Assembly (NCBI RefSeq): GCF_009727055.1
Contig: NC_052350.1
Coordinates: forward strand, 19,303,898-19,367,897
From: Benincasa hispida
Taxonomy: Eukaryota > Streptophyta > Magnoliopsida > Cucurbitales > Cucurbitaceae
DNA length: 64,000 nt
Direction: 5' to 3'
Each line of letters starts with the position of its first letter. Position 1 is the stretch's first letter. Shown here in pieces: positions 1 through 12,776 of the stretch. Position numbers and translations under genes: made by a program. A model generated the notes under the pieces. The model had not been told where the DNA came from. It made no database searches and was given only the letters and a program-made list of their open reading frames with translations.

Positions 1-2240
1 CCATTTGTAGTGCTCTCTTCTTGGTGTTTCCTAATACTAGATATGGCATTGGTTGCATGGCCAATTGACTGTATTACCCTCTCCCTTCTTTTTTTTTTTA
101 ATTCTTATTTTAATTTCACTACCAATAAATACGCTTTTAACTATTGCGTTCTTTTGAGTAAATAAATATTAGAAAGGGTTAGATGGTTCCTTTTTTTCGT
201 TTTTATTTATTTATTTATTTATAATTACTATCCCAGCAGGCCATTGCAGTTTGAGTTTTGTGTTTATCTTTTTCCCTTTTGTTTTCTTTTGTTCTTTTAA
301 TTATAATTTTTATTATTCTCCAACAGTTTCGCTTTATCCTTTTATTTATTTATTTTTATTTTCCTGTATATATATTTATATATATATTGCTTTTGAAAAT
401 CTTGTACGTTTCCTCACTATTTTTCTGGTTAAAATTTTCATAAAAATCTAAATCAAATTTTCTTCTTCATGCTCGTAAAGCTTTGGAGGATCTAAGGACT
501 TCAATTCTTCATACTTTCCATCCTTAATGGTTTATACTGCATATGTTTAGTGTTGTTATTATTTTGAATTTGTTGGGTTTTTTCCCTTCAAAAATTTTTT
601 CTTAGAAAAATCAATGTGTTGATACATGGTTCAGGTCGTTATCGTTGCAAGTGCATCGTGGACTTAACCTCTAGCCCACTTCTCTTGGTCTAGGCTTGTT
701 TTTTTAACGGATTTGTGTGAAAGATCCTTGCATGGGACCAAGTCTACCAAATTTCAATATCTAAGTTATATTAAGAGTGTATAGTTTAACTAAGTACATA
801 AAAGTAAGATCAAAGCTCTCATTTGATAATCTTTTATTCTTCTCTTTTGGAGTCGTTGAATAAGGTAATTTATAGTATTGCTCCTTTGAAAGTTGTTTGT
901 GCTTACGTGTAACTTTGGTAATGTCAGTGTAGTTACGGTACTTGAGGCTGTAGGGCACGAGATCGAACATGATTTGAATATTTCTTGATTAGTATATATT
1001 CACTTAGTCGGCTGGTTGACTCATAATCCAAGGCTTGACTTTTCCCTTTTGGGATGCATGTTTCCTATGTAGTCCCCCAATTCCCTAGGGGCCATTTGTG
1101 GACTTCAGGTCTTGCCTAGGACAACCCTCAACAAAATTAACGAGGAAAAAAGATCCAAAAATCTCGTTTATATTTTTCTCTCCCCCTCTCTTTCTCCTCC
1201 TCTTTCTCCTCTTCCTCATTATTTCTTCTTCTTTCTTCTCATTCTTTTTCCCTTTTTCAAGCTCACCACTCATCGCACAACTTACCAAAACCAACTATCT
1301 TGTGGCTCCAATCGACTACACATATAAGATCTGAATAATTTGAGACGAATGGTTAAGATCTAAAAGTTTTCAACTCTATATGTATGGTTCAACTAGAAAT
1401 AAACTGCAAAATGCTATCAAACCAAGTAAGAACTCAATGAATAAGGTACATATTACGTTCTCTTTCACCATCTACGCATGTCGTTAAATTATAAAAAGAA
1501 ATATAAAAGTATTTACTGATTTCGTATTCTGTAAATAATCTTTTCAAAATGTGGATGGATAGCTCCATTGTGAGCACTACATTTAATAATTAATTAATTA
1601 AAATCCCTTTTTGATATTTCAATATATAACTTAATAATTTTTTATTTGAATTTTATTCTCTCAAGAAGGATTGGAGGACTACCTTAAATATTTATTACAA
1701 TAATGAACTAATTAAGGCCTAAATTTTGAGAGTGATTAAAATAAAATAAGTACAAAAAAATATCTCTATTCTAAGTCTTAAATTATTATTATTATTTTTT
1801 TTTTACAAAATATCAATTTATACCTTTAAATTTTGAGGGTGGTAGCTAATAAGTATAAATTAAAACTATAAAGTGTATGATTTACACTCTCCTTTAAATT
1901 TTGGTATGGTGAGATATTTTATAATTTGAGTCAATTAAACACCAAAATTTTATTAAGAACATTTCATTTTGATTACTTTTGAAAATCATCCTACATTGAT
2001 TCTCAATTGTTAAACTTTTTCAAATGTTAGTTTTATAAAATGGACCATTAGAGTATATTTATGAACAATTTCTAAGAAAATTGTGATTATGAATTAGATT
2101 GATTCATTAATAAAAATTTATGAGTTTAATTAATGTAATTATAAGTTCCCACCCAATTTTCGTAAAGGAAACATAATAAATGGATAAATTGATATAATGA
2201 TAGAAATCAATTAAAAAAGAAAAGATGTTTCCCTCTTCTT
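1..2240. other. Gene-free AT-rich flank
   Basis: I see no supportable gene here. The open frames near 251-451 are T-rich low-complexity sequence. Those near 1085-1334 sit on a long pyrimidine tract (about 1160-1262) that is open on both strands simply because it lacks stop-rich composition. No RNA gene or recognisable transposon protein is visible. Confidence 0.6.
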
Positions 2241-2246
2241 TTTCTT

Positions 2247-2456
2247 TCGAAATGACGTCAGTCTACAATGGTAGAGTTGCCAAACTTCATCGTCAACTCA
2301 ACCATATTCAGAAGAAACCCAGAAAGGTTTGATCTTTCAAATCAATAAATTAAGATTGCTTCATACATTATTCAGCAAACTTAATACAATTAATGACAAT
2401 TGGTATACTAATCAACATCTTCTTCTTCCCAATTCAATTTATGAATCTATAAAATC
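2247..2456 (+). promoter_or_regulatory. Putative promoter of the first chitinase gene
   Basis: A perfect palindrome TGACGTCA lies at 2253-2260. This is the core bound by plant TGA-type bZIP factors, which act in salicylate-linked defence. A W-box core (TTGAC on the minus strand) lies at 2292-2296, as bound by WRKY factors. A TATA-like CTATAAAATC lies at 2447-2456, about 40 bases before the ATG, which implies a very short leader. The motifs are directly visible; their use in vivo is inference. Confidence 0.4.
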
Positions 2457-2494
2457 AACAAAAATTTCCCCCAATTTCTCACTTCCATCCAATA

Positions 2495-4880
2495 ATGGGT
2501 TCCACAATAATCAATCTATTCTTTTCTTTCATCGTCCTTCTCCAACTTCACTCCTCCGCCGGACAGAGCAGCGGAATGAAGGGCATTTACTGGTTTTCCG
2601 GTTCTGGATTTCCGGTGTCCGACATAGATTCCAGTCTGTTCACCCATATCTTTTGTGCCTTCGCCGATCTCGCTCCAAACACTTTCCAAGTCACCATTTC
2701 ACCTTCAAACTCTGCAAAATTCAAAACCTTCACTCAAACCGTTCAACGCAAAAATCCCAATGTCAAAACGCTCTTATCCATCGGTGGCGGTGGTGCCAAC
2801 GCCGATACTTTCGCCGCCATGGCCAGCCAGCCCGATTCCCGCAAATCCTTCATCAGTTCATCCATTTCCTTAGCCCGATCCAACGGTTTCTTAGGCCTCG
2901 ATCTCGATTGGGAATACCCATCAAACCAAAACCAAATCTCATCGTTTTCCACTCTCTGTACAGAGTGGCGCGCCGCCGCGGAGAAAGAATCCCAATCCTC
3001 CGGCAAACCCCGGTTGCTTCTCTCTGCCGCCGTTTTCCGGTCGTCTAATTATTACGGATTGCCATTACCTGCGTCAGTTCTAGCCACAAAATTGGATTGG
3101 ATCAACGTCATGTGCTACGATTTCTACGGCCCTGGCTGGTCGCCGAACTCGACAGCGCCGCCAGCAGCTCTGTTTGGGTCCGCCGGGCAGGTGAATTGTG
3201 ACGCCGGTATAACGTCGTGGATTCAGTCAGGATTCCCAGCGAGTAAAATAGTGTTGGGAATTCCGTTTTATGGGTGGGCGTGGCGGTTGGTGAACCAGAA
3301 TAATAATGGGTTGTATGCTCCGGCGAACGGAGCAGCGACGGGAGCAGGAATTGACGACGGAGCGATAACATATAAGGGGATAAACGCGTTTAAAGAGAAT
3401 AACAGAGTAAATTCGGTGTATAATGGGATGGTTGTTACGAATTATGTCAGTTCAGGAACGACATGGATTGGGTATGATGATAAACAGAGTGTTGCGGCGA
3501 AGGTTGCTTATGCAAAGAAGAAAGGACTGTTTGGTTATTTTGCTTGGCAAGTTGGGGCAGATGATAATTGGACTCTTTCTCGAACAGGTACAACGTTACT
3601 ACTCATTTATCATCCATAGTTAGTTAGTTTTTTTTTTTTTTTTTCTTAATATATAATCGGAATCTCTAAAAGTTCGAAATTTTAATCCTTCAATACCTCT
3701 AGATAAAGATATTTGATTTGTAAGGATATTTTTTCAATATATTGAAATACTCGAAAATATTTAAATTTACATAATTAGGAAAAAAACACTATTCCATCAT
3801 CATCTATCCTATAATATTAACAATATATTTTTTTATCAGTTTCTATCATTAATGGACACTGAAAAACTTCTATTAACCTTTAATGAAAAAGAAATAAAAA
3901 ATAAAATTTTGCTATTGTGTATAAATAATTTTTCTATTTTTCTATTTTTGAAAATTTTTCATAAATTTATATAAAATAATTTGTTTTTATTAATTTGATT
4001 TGTTTATATTGATTTTATATGTTATTTTTCTTAACAAAATATTCTATATTAATAAAAAAATTATAAAATAATATTATTTTAAATTTAATTATCTTTCTAA
4101 AAAAAATAACATATAATCAAGAAGAGTGGTATCTATGGTTTATAGTATTTATTGTAATTATAAAATACAAATAAAGTATAGTGATATATTATATAAGAAA
4201 AAAATGAAGGGCAAAAAAGTACAAAAAAAGGTTGCCCAAAAATTTTTAAAACTCATGTTTCAAAAAATATCAAAAACCCTTAGAATATCCCGTAAAGGCA
4301 TTTTCAAATTATTGGTTATCTTACATTACTCTAGATGTGGTAATCCATATGCCCATTTTATGAACTTGGATTTACACAAATCAAACGATCTCTTAGAGTA
4401 ATACTTGCTCGCTCTAATAAAAAGTTTAAATATATTAAAAAGGTAGAAAAGAAAAAAAAATCACATGCAAATTGTGATTGGACTACTAGATAGACTACCC
4501 AATGCATTAAGTATTTTTCTTAAATTTAACATAATTTTCTTTTAAAACAATCTTAAAATTACTTTTATAAAATTATTTAAAGTTGAACTAAAATTATAGT
4601 GTAACTTTTTTTTTAAGATAAGCAAAGAAAAATAAATGAAGAAGAGAGCATGAAAGTCCATACTACAACTTAAAAATGGATGATGTTAATTGTTTATTTT
4701 TTTAATTTTATTTTATGAATGTTATGGGAGCATAAACACCCTTTCTTTTTCTTTGTGGAATGAAGTGCATATTTATTCGATAAAAAACAAATTAAAGTAA
4801 TTGAAATCATGTAGTTTTGTTATTAATATTAATGTTGGTGTGTTTGGAATAATGCAGCTTCAACAACATGGTCCGGATAA
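2495..4880 (+). CDS. Class V chitinase (GH18), two exons
   Basis: Exons 2495-3587 and 4858-4880 encode 371 aa; the 1270-base intron is phase 1 and the last exon adds only ASTTWSG. Residues 1-23 look like a secretion signal, so the enzyme should act in the apoplast or vacuole. GH18 enzymes hydrolyse chitin beta-1,4 bonds by substrate-assisted catalysis. Visible family marks are SIGGGG (95-100), the DxDxE box DLDWE (D136, D138, E140 as acid/base) and NVMCYDFYG (204-212). The wider box normally reads DGxDxDWE; here L133 replaces the first Asp. Length fits plant class V chitinases. The short last exon in the same phase recurs in the gene at 12777. Without splicing, frame would stop at 3619, giving 374 aa. 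An AATAAA lies at 4943-4948. A chitinase-like lectin is possible, but the catalytic residues are intact. Confidence 0.9.
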
Positions 4881-4889
4881 ATTGGAAGA

Positions 4890-5100
4890 TGACGTGGACA
4901 GAACGGATATATTTATGAATATCATGTTCCAAAAAAGTATTAAATAAATATTAAGGAATAAAAAATTGGAGTTGAAGATTTAGGGTGGAGTGTTGCAATC
5001 TCTCAATATATATAATAATATAGTTTGGTATTGATATATTATTGTGAGGTAATAATTTTTTGGCTTAGTCGAGTGTGCTATTTTGTTTCTTCAAAAGTAA

Positions 5101-5143
<43 letters not shown>

Positions 5144-5361
5144 GGCTATTTTGAATTACTTTTATTTATTTAAGTATTTTTGGCAATATATATGTTTAAA
5201 GTTGGACAAAGGAAGATTGGGAAGAGAAATCATACATACGTAAATATAAGCCTTTAGGGAAAATATTTTGAATGAAAGGAATTATTTATTTATTTATTTA
5301 TTTACTTACTTACTTGGGAGTGACTTTCCAATAATTTGAGGATAAGGAGATGGTTGAAAAA
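4890..5361. repeat. Intergenic stretch with microsatellites
   Basis: There is no gene. An (AAT)n run of about 45 bases lies at 5098-5142. An ATTT-type tetranucleotide run, passing into ACTT units, lies at about 5282-5313. Confidence 0.8.
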
Positions 5362-7217
5362 CACTTCAGGAAAAACTACTTTTAGGAGGGCATAAAACGC
5401 ATGGTTAAAAGTAAAAAAACGTAACTAAAAATATTAACAATGCTGAAGCACGCGTTGCCAAGAATGTCATTGTTAGTGATATATTCACCATGCATCGCTA
5501 AAAGACAATTTTTACTAACATGTACATGTAACTAAAAACTCACTTTTAACAACACGTTATTTGTCATTATTTGTATTATACAATGAAGTTGCAAGTTTGT
5601 CACTGAAAGTTAAGTTTTAACAACATATATGACTATTACTAAAGGTGGATCAATAATGGTCATTATAAGTATCTTTTGTAATATATGTAAATGTCGGTAA
5701 AAATATTTCATTAATTAGAAAAACTAATATTAAATTCAATATACAAACTTGTTATCACTAGTACAAAATTAGGCTATAATATCAATCGAAAATCGACACT
5801 ATAGGATCTTTACATTGAAGAAGGCTAACTAAACAATATTTATGTGGATATATAATAAAAGTAACATGATATTTGTATAAACAACTTAACTTTCATCAAA
5901 CATAACAATTAACTAATTTACTTCAACAAAAGTAATATAATTATTCGTCCTGTCCACAAACTATATTCAATTTATAAATATAAACGAAATTGGTAACTAT
6001 AATAAGTACAAGACTCTAAAACGTTAATATCACTTAACTTCTCTAGCCGATTACTTTACCTAACAAATTAGAATAAAAGATGAAAACCCATCAAGAAAAT
6101 ACAAATATAATTATGGTAAGCAATAAAATTGTATAAACATGGGTAGAGCAAATTACAAAGTGGAGATCTTAACCTTTACCCATATAATTTTCTAGTCTCT
6201 AAGTCGTCTCCCCATGTAAACAAGAGTTGAACTAACTTTTCTATTTGCATATTCAATTTTGAAATTCGATGTAATGTGTTACAATCCCCTTTTTCTAAGC
6301 ACAAATGCTAGATAATAAATTTTCCCTCTGAAAAAATCAATATGGAAACTAGCGAACACAATAATGGTGAGAAGCACAAATGCATTAGCTCTTTATTATT
6401 AAACATGACTTATTGTTCCTACATTGTCTTCTTAACTAAAATGTGATTGTCAAAGTCATCAACACTTTTTTTTATTGCAAAAGCTACGATACAAAAATTA
6501 TAATGTCAAAAGTAATATGAACACCACACAATAATTACCACTCCAGATAGTCGACAAAGAAGCATGACATAATTCCAAACAACCTCTCGGCTCCCTTTTT
6601 TTTTTTCAGTATAGATTAGCATAATGTTGCAATCTATGAAATGGAAAGTAAAGTTCTAGCAGACAGCTATAAATGCACATATCCAAGAGAAAATAAATAA
6701 CACAGAATAAAAGTGGAAAAAAAAAAAAAAAAAAACACAAATCCCAGGAAATCTCAAGGAGAAAAATCAACATCAAGAAGACAAAGTGTTGAAGAAGAAA
6801 CTGAAGAGGAAAAACTGGTCTGGTAAGCAGATAAAAAACCCTTGGCTGACTGGCTACCCTTTTACCTGGTTTCATAGAAACTAAATGATTAAAAACAAAT
6901 GAGAAATCCTTTCAAACCATTTAAGCCATTTTCGTTGGTGAAGTTGAATCTTAATTTCAAAATTAATTATCATGAATGAGGGCATAAATCAAAGGAATTG
7001 GATATGAGAAGTTGAATCATACCACTCGAAGGTCATTAGCGCGTGCAATCGTACCAGGTACCAGTCGACATTTGGATGGAGTGGTCGACATTTGCGAGTA
7101 GTCGTGGAGTGGAGTCTGCAGGCGACGTTTGCATGGAGTCACCCTAAATCATAGAAAGAAAAGCGGAAAATGGAAAATGTAAAAAAACATAAATGGGATA
7201 AATGGGAAATGTAAAAT

Positions 7218-7233
7218 GGGGGGGGGGGGGGGG
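7218..7233 (+). repeat. G16 homopolymer tract
   Basis: A run of 16 consecutive G lies inside the CACTA-like element, in otherwise AT-rich DNA, and is followed by GAGAGGGG. Exact length may be unreliable, since such tracts are often miscounted in sequencing. Confidence 0.9.
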
Positions 7234-7415
7234 AGAGGGGACCAAAAGGACCAAAATTTGATCCTATTTTAAAAAAAATAATATTATGGTTGGTAACGAG
7301 GTAATCGGGCCGGAGATACACTTCCCATTCCCGCCCTATAAAGATTTTTAATTCTTGTCCACACCCCATTTTCCATTTTGAAGAGTCAGAATCAGGGTCA
7401 AAGAATTCCAATTCA

Positions 7416-7675
7416 GGGATCGGGTCCCACAGAAAAAAAATTTTCCTGTATTATTTTTTATTTGAAATCAATATTTTTTATATACATATTGAAATGATAC
7501 ACTTTTAGGTAATAAGTTGATATTATTATTATTTATTTTTATTTAAATTAATTATAAAAAATATTTTCATTTCTTTATTTTAAAATTTAATAGAAAATTA
7601 AAAGTTAATTATGTTATGAAATGAAATGAAAAAAAATTAAAAAAAAAACAAAAATAAGCTACTGTTATATATTTA

Positions 7676-7710
<35 letters not shown>

Positions 7711-7850
7711 TAAAAATTATTTGAGGCAAGGGTTGACGGGATCCCCACCCCATCCCTGCCCCGTCCCCAATTTGACATTGGGGATTTCCTGCCCCCATCA
7801 GGGCGGGTACCTATGGAGACCCGACTTTACAGAAATTTTTACCAACTCTA
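7416..7850. mobile_element. MITE-like unit with GC-rich ends
   Basis: An AT-rich core with a (TA)n run (about 7680-7706) is flanked by GC-rich boxes. The left end reads GGGATCGGGTCCCACAG and the right end, read in reverse, has TCGGGTCTCCATAG. These are imperfect inverted ends, resembling the unit at 11647-12139 in style. No coding capacity. Borders are approximate. Confidence 0.4.
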
Positions 7851-8078
7851 AATATTATAGATATTTAGCAACATCTTAATGTGTTGTTAAAAATATTTAA
7901 TATTTAATAGCGTAGAATGATGCTTTACAAATTCTTTTAGTGGCGCTGGTTAAAAATGCATTGCTGAAAATGATAGTTTGTGACATATTTTTAATATGTT
8001 GCTATAAGTTGTCTTTTACCAACAAAAATTATTTGCGCCACTAAAAATTTATCATTAAAAACATATTTTCTTGTAGTG

Positions 8079-10010
8079 AAAAATGTATAAAAATAATATT
8101 GTTTGCTTTTCTTTGCTATATGTGAATGGTAGAATCAAATTTTTTATTTTAAATGGATAGTACAAATATTAATATATCAATTGAATTATTCTCATTTTAA
8201 CTTAAAAGATAATACTGATATTATTGAATAATCATTCGTTGGGCAAGAGAAACAATTTTAATATTTATTTTATTAATGGTACACATTTGGCATTTCTATC
8301 GATCAGTTTGAGACATTACTACTTTAAAATAATAATAATAATAATAATAATCTATAAAATAGTTGTTTATATTTAATGACTATTAATAATAGTCACAAAT
8401 GGGTAACATTAAAAAATTGCACTAAATGTTCTAAAATTAAAAAATCGTGGATTTTTCTGCTAAATATACATCTAACTTTTATTACACTATTTTCTCTCCC
8501 CGGTCAATTTGGCTATAAATTTATGTCATAGAAACCTAATTTTGTTGGAGAGATTGTCTTCATCCTTTTTTCATATATAGGCCTTATTTATTATTATTTT
8601 TTAATAGCGATCATAATATTGGACCTCCAAAACTTATTATGTTATACCATTTAGAGCTAAAAATGATACATCTTTTATCAATTAATTTGACATTTAGATA
8701 ACAAGATTAATTGATGAAAAGAATTAAAAGCCTAATTTTCCTTACAAATTCAATTATTATAGATGATTTGGTTTGCAAGAGGTGATTTTCCTCTTCACTC
8801 TTTATTCTTTTTAATAACTACAAGTGTTTCGAATCAGTATACACACATTTCGACTAATTTCACGAAATAGCCCATTTAATCCTACAACATTTTTTTGGTT
8901 CTCCATTTATAAACTATATTTTAATTTTATGGAGTCAAGAGTCAAGATTTATATTAGAGGAATAAAATAAAAAGAAAAATGAAAATTGGAAGTTAATAAA
9001 AAATGGAGCAAAGTAAGATGAAAAGAAAAATAATAATATATAAAAACACACAAAAAAATAATAATAATAACGTGGCTTAGAAAATCATTCATATTTATTG
9101 CCGTGATGATTGAAATTTGGACCATCAGTATCACCATACGTATCACAAAACAGAAATTTGAATCAATCCCTTTGAAAAATCAACGGTATTATATATATAT
9201 ATATATATAACAAGATGAGTAGAAAGGTCATAAACTTCTAGTTATAATGGTTGATTCGATTGAAGTAGTCTAATTCTTAGGATCCGTTTAGATTAGTTTG
9301 AGAAAAAAATATATTTTTAAAAAAATTCATTTTTAATTAAACATTTTTGATAAAAATATCTAAAATACATTTGAAAAATTATTTAAGTGGTTGTCAAACA
9401 CTCTAATTTCTTCTAAAATGACTTATTTTTTAAATTAAATACTTGAAAATGTATTTCACACACATTCTTAAACTAGTTGGATTCTAATTTGTCGAGTTGA
9501 TTTTATTTTTGTGAAATGAAGTTTTTCTTGTTAACTCTATAAATATTTGTCATTTTATATAAAAAGAGAGGATTTAAATCTTTTTTTTGCGATTGAACTT
9601 TCAAAATAATAGGAATTTTTTAAGGTTTGTGTTAGCATGTTAACATATATCAAGTAAAAAACAAATAATGAAATGGTTATCGAATGTGCCTAAATTTTAT
9701 AGGATTGAAAAAAATTATGTGAAATTATACATCAAATTCAAAATTAGAAAGTAGAATTATAACTATATGAATAATTCCAAGTGGTTTTTGCAATTTTTTT
9801 ATGTAAAAATAAAAATAGGAAAAAATTGAGTAGACCCATCCACTATACATCTCAAGTTGCACTTATTGTCATATGACAATTTGATTTAAAAAATATTTTT
9901 TAAATTTCTTTTTATTTATATGGTAAAAAAAAGAAAGTAGGATAGTTAGGTAAAACCTAGAGTGCATTTAATCATTGCTCATAAAAATAATAACCTAACA
10001 TTGAATTTAG
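8079..10010. other. AT-rich spacer without gene
   Basis: I see no supportable gene, RNA or transposon protein. There are short (AAT)n runs near 8328-8350 and 9057-9070 and a (TA)n run near 9190-9208. Confidence 0.6.
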
Positions 10011-10606
10011 AGAAAAATACCTTTTTGGTCCCTAAGTTTTGAGTCTGATTTTTATTTAGCTCCTAGGTTTCAAAATGTTACACATTTAGTCTTTAAGCTT
10101 TGAGTTTAGTTTCAATTTAGTATCTAACTTTCAAAATGTTACAATTTTATCCTTAACATTTGAGTTTTGCTTTAATTTGGTCCCTATGTTTCAAGATTTA
10201 CACTTTTGATATCGATCATTCACTAAATATTCATTTTTCGTCTTCAATATTAATTTATGTTAATAAATTAAAAATCAGTAAAAGCAATATAATTAACTAA
10301 GTTTCACTCTTTTTTATCACTTTTAAAATTAAATTTAAAATTTCACTTCATAATTATTTTTAATCAATTTATAGAAGTTGACATTAAAGATTGAAAGTAA
10401 GTATTTCATGAAAGATTAAGGTTAACAATGTAAAATATTGAAATGCAAAGATCAAACTGAAACAAAACTCAAATCTCAAAGATAAAATTTTAAAATTTTA
10501 AAATTTAGAGACTAAATTAAAATAAAATTTAAAATTTAAAGACTAAATATATAATATTTAAAAAAACTAGATCAAAATCTAGAGACAAAAACCTATTTTT
10601 CCCTTG
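10010..10606. mobile_element. Foldback MITE-like repeat, copy 1
   Basis: The left end (agaaaaataccttttTGGTCCCTAAG type) reappears in reverse complement at the right end (gagacaaaaacctatttttccc). Each arm carries several degenerate TTTGGTCCCTA / TTAGTCTTTAA modules. A diverged second copy lies in the intron at 14098-14655. No coding capacity. The terminal inverted structure and multi-copy nature support a non-autonomous DNA element; the superfamily is not assigned. Confidence 0.55.
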
Positions 10607-11646
10607 AATTTAAGTAACTTATGTGAACCCAAACAAAACTGCCCTCGTGAGTCAAATGGTTTTATAATGTGGTCGGACTCGGGACTTGGGAAAAGTCAAA
10701 GGTTTGAAGTTTCTTTTTAGGACAAAGAAAATAAAGTTATCAAAAAATTTCCACCATATGGTCCATATTTAATCTAGAAAACTTTTTCATAAAAGTCTTT
10801 GAGTGTATTTTTCTTCTGCAAACTATTTTTAAAATCGGCACAATTCAACTAATCTAATTACCTTTCATCCACAACATATAATTTTATTTTTTAATTAATA
10901 TATATATATATTTTTTTTTTGTGACTCATAATATAAAAAAATCAATCAATCTATAATGATTCTTATTTTGTTTTTTAAAATACATCAATTATTATTTTTA
11001 AATTCGATAGACATAAAAAGTGAAAATCAAACCATCAACATTTGAAATGATTGTGTTTGGACTTTTTTATTCGATTTTTCCATCAACTCTTTTTTTTAAT
11101 ATGATATTCTTTATAGTTCTCTTCTCATACAGATACATTATTATTTTTCTAAAATATCTTTGAATGGTTTAGGCAGGATTTGCCATATCTACTCAAAGAA
11201 AAAAAATGTATTTAAATACTCTTTATAATATATGTATGATAAAGATTAAATGGGTGGAGAATTGGTCAATTTGCTGAATAAAAAATTAAAAATAAATAAA
11301 TTGCTGATTGGTTGGAATGCGAGTGGGGCACTATATTTTAATATGGTTCTAAGACATTTTTAATTCATGTCCACAAATTTACTCGTTAGTTTTTGAAGTT
11401 CGATACTTGGACTATCAACTGGTCAAAAGTTATCCTATCATTAAATTTTAATATTCTACTGCAAAGCTATGCAAACTTCACCTTCTTAAAAATTAAGAAG
11501 AAAATACACACACCAACCCTATTTTTTTTTTATTTAACATTAAAATAAGATCTTTAGAAAAATCTGAAAACAAAAAAAACTTTGACCAGAGATGGACAAA
11601 TGTGAAAGTTCACAACACAATAACTAGGAAGAAGTAATGTCATGGA
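10607..11646. other. AT-rich spacer without gene
   Basis: Nothing supportable is seen apart from short homopolymer and (TA)n runs, for example near 10900-10910. Confidence 0.6.
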
Positions 11647-12139
11647 TAGAGATGTCCAATTTTCCCACGAAAACGAGACCCTGTGGGGCGAGAATTCCCC
11701 GATTAGGCGGGAAATGGGAGAGGGAGTGGGGAAAAAAAATTCTCCGCTAAACGGGGACGGAGACGGAAAATGTATTTATTTAGTATAGTTATCTAATGTT
11801 ATGTTATTATTATTATTATATAAATATTACATTTAAATTTTAAATCTGATTATTTATTGGAAAAGATAATGAATATGTTTAAATTTAGATTATATAGGTA
11901 AATAATTTGATTTATATTTATTTTTTTACTTAAAAAAATTAATTAACTTTTTTAGGCAAAAGTTGAATAATTTATCTTTTAAATTCAAATTGTCATATAA
12001 AACTAACCCTAATAAACAATTTAGTGATAAAATTAATTATTTATTTAAAATTTGCTCACAGGGATAGAAAATGAAATGGGAAGCAGAAACGGGATGGGGA
12101 ATGGCATCCCGGCTCCGTCCCGTCTCGTGGACATCTCTA
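11647..12139. mobile_element. MITE with TAGAGATGTCC inverted ends
   Basis: The left terminus TAGAGATGTCC (from 11647) is matched exactly in reverse complement at the right terminus (ends 12139). The match extends imperfectly through GC-rich boxes that read like ACGAGAC/GACGGGAC/GGGGACGGAG. The core is AT-rich with no open frame. The element is about 493 bases long and lies about 640 bases upstream of the second chitinase. Confidence 0.65.
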
Positions 12140-12776
12140 GATTGTTATTATTATTATAATATATAATTTTTTTTCTCTTAAAATAAATGCACAAAAATTC
12201 AAGATGTTTTTTTCCATGTGATGTGGCAACAAAAATTTATTGGTCAACCAATTATGGTACTAGTAGGGCCACACATTAAAAATTAAAAATAAACAAATAA
12301 ATATTATTTTAGTCCGATATTTTTTTATTTTAGTTCATTATAGTTATTCTACTTTCAAAAAGTTCACTCTATTATTATACTTTTAATTTTGATTCATTTT
12401 AGTCCTTATATTTTAAAAATGTTCATTTTAATCTTTTTACTTTTAAAAGTGATAATTTTGGTTTCTTTATTTTCATTTTTATTTCATTTATAAGAGATAA
12501 ATCAGTATCTTTTTAAAAGTTAATGAGAAAATGTATAGAGACTAAAATGAATTAAAATCAACCGTGCAATCACTCAAACAATATTAAAAGAGTGAAAAAA
12601 AAAGGAGTAATTTCCCTGGTTGATAATGGACTTAAAGAAACATAGATCAAATTTTCAATTGACAAATTTTCAGAGCCCTCTATTGAGTTTAATTTTTAAA
12701 TCTCATTGTTTGTCTTCAACATAATTTTATAAATGCCCAATTCTTCATTTGCCAATCAATACAAACTCCAGAAATC
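12140..12776 (+). promoter_or_regulatory. Upstream region of the second chitinase gene
   Basis: A degenerate repeat with 'tttagtcc/ttagtcct' modules spans about 12305-12560 and is related in style to the foldback MITEs. A W-box core TTGAC lies at 12659-12663. A TATA-like TTTTATAAAT lies at about 12725-12733, some 45 bases before the ATG. Promoter use is inference from position. Confidence 0.35.

Larger units (their letters stand above)
5362..8078. mobile_element. CACTA-type DNA transposon remnant, non-autonomous
   Basis: The right end, read on the minus strand, is CACTACAAGAAAATATG, the classic plant CACTA (En/Spm) terminus. The left end, CACTTCAGGAAAAACTAC at 5362, is a decayed match. Both ends are flanked by AAA (5359-5361 and 8079-8081), as expected for the 3-bp target duplication, although AAA is weak evidence in AT-rich DNA. 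Sub-terminal sequence at both ends carries related short motifs around taaaa/gttaaaa with GCG islands. No transposase frame is visible, so it would move only in trans. A further CACTA-like start (CACTAGTACAAAATTAGG) lies inside at about 5757, suggesting nesting or alternative left ends. A G-tract and a GC-rich foldback segment lie inside. Confidence 0.6.

Noticed and set aside
251..451. Small hydrophobic proteins
   Set aside because: These frames are T-rich low-complexity sequence with no family likeness and two overlapping frames of equal quality.
1085..1334. A Lys/Arg-rich or Ser/Phe-rich protein
   Set aside because: A pyrimidine-rich tract stays open on both strands; there is no start context or splice structure to support a gene.
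7218..7233. A G-quadruplex regulatory element
   Set aside because: A single G run inside a transposon remnant, far from any gene start, gives no basis for a regulatory claim.
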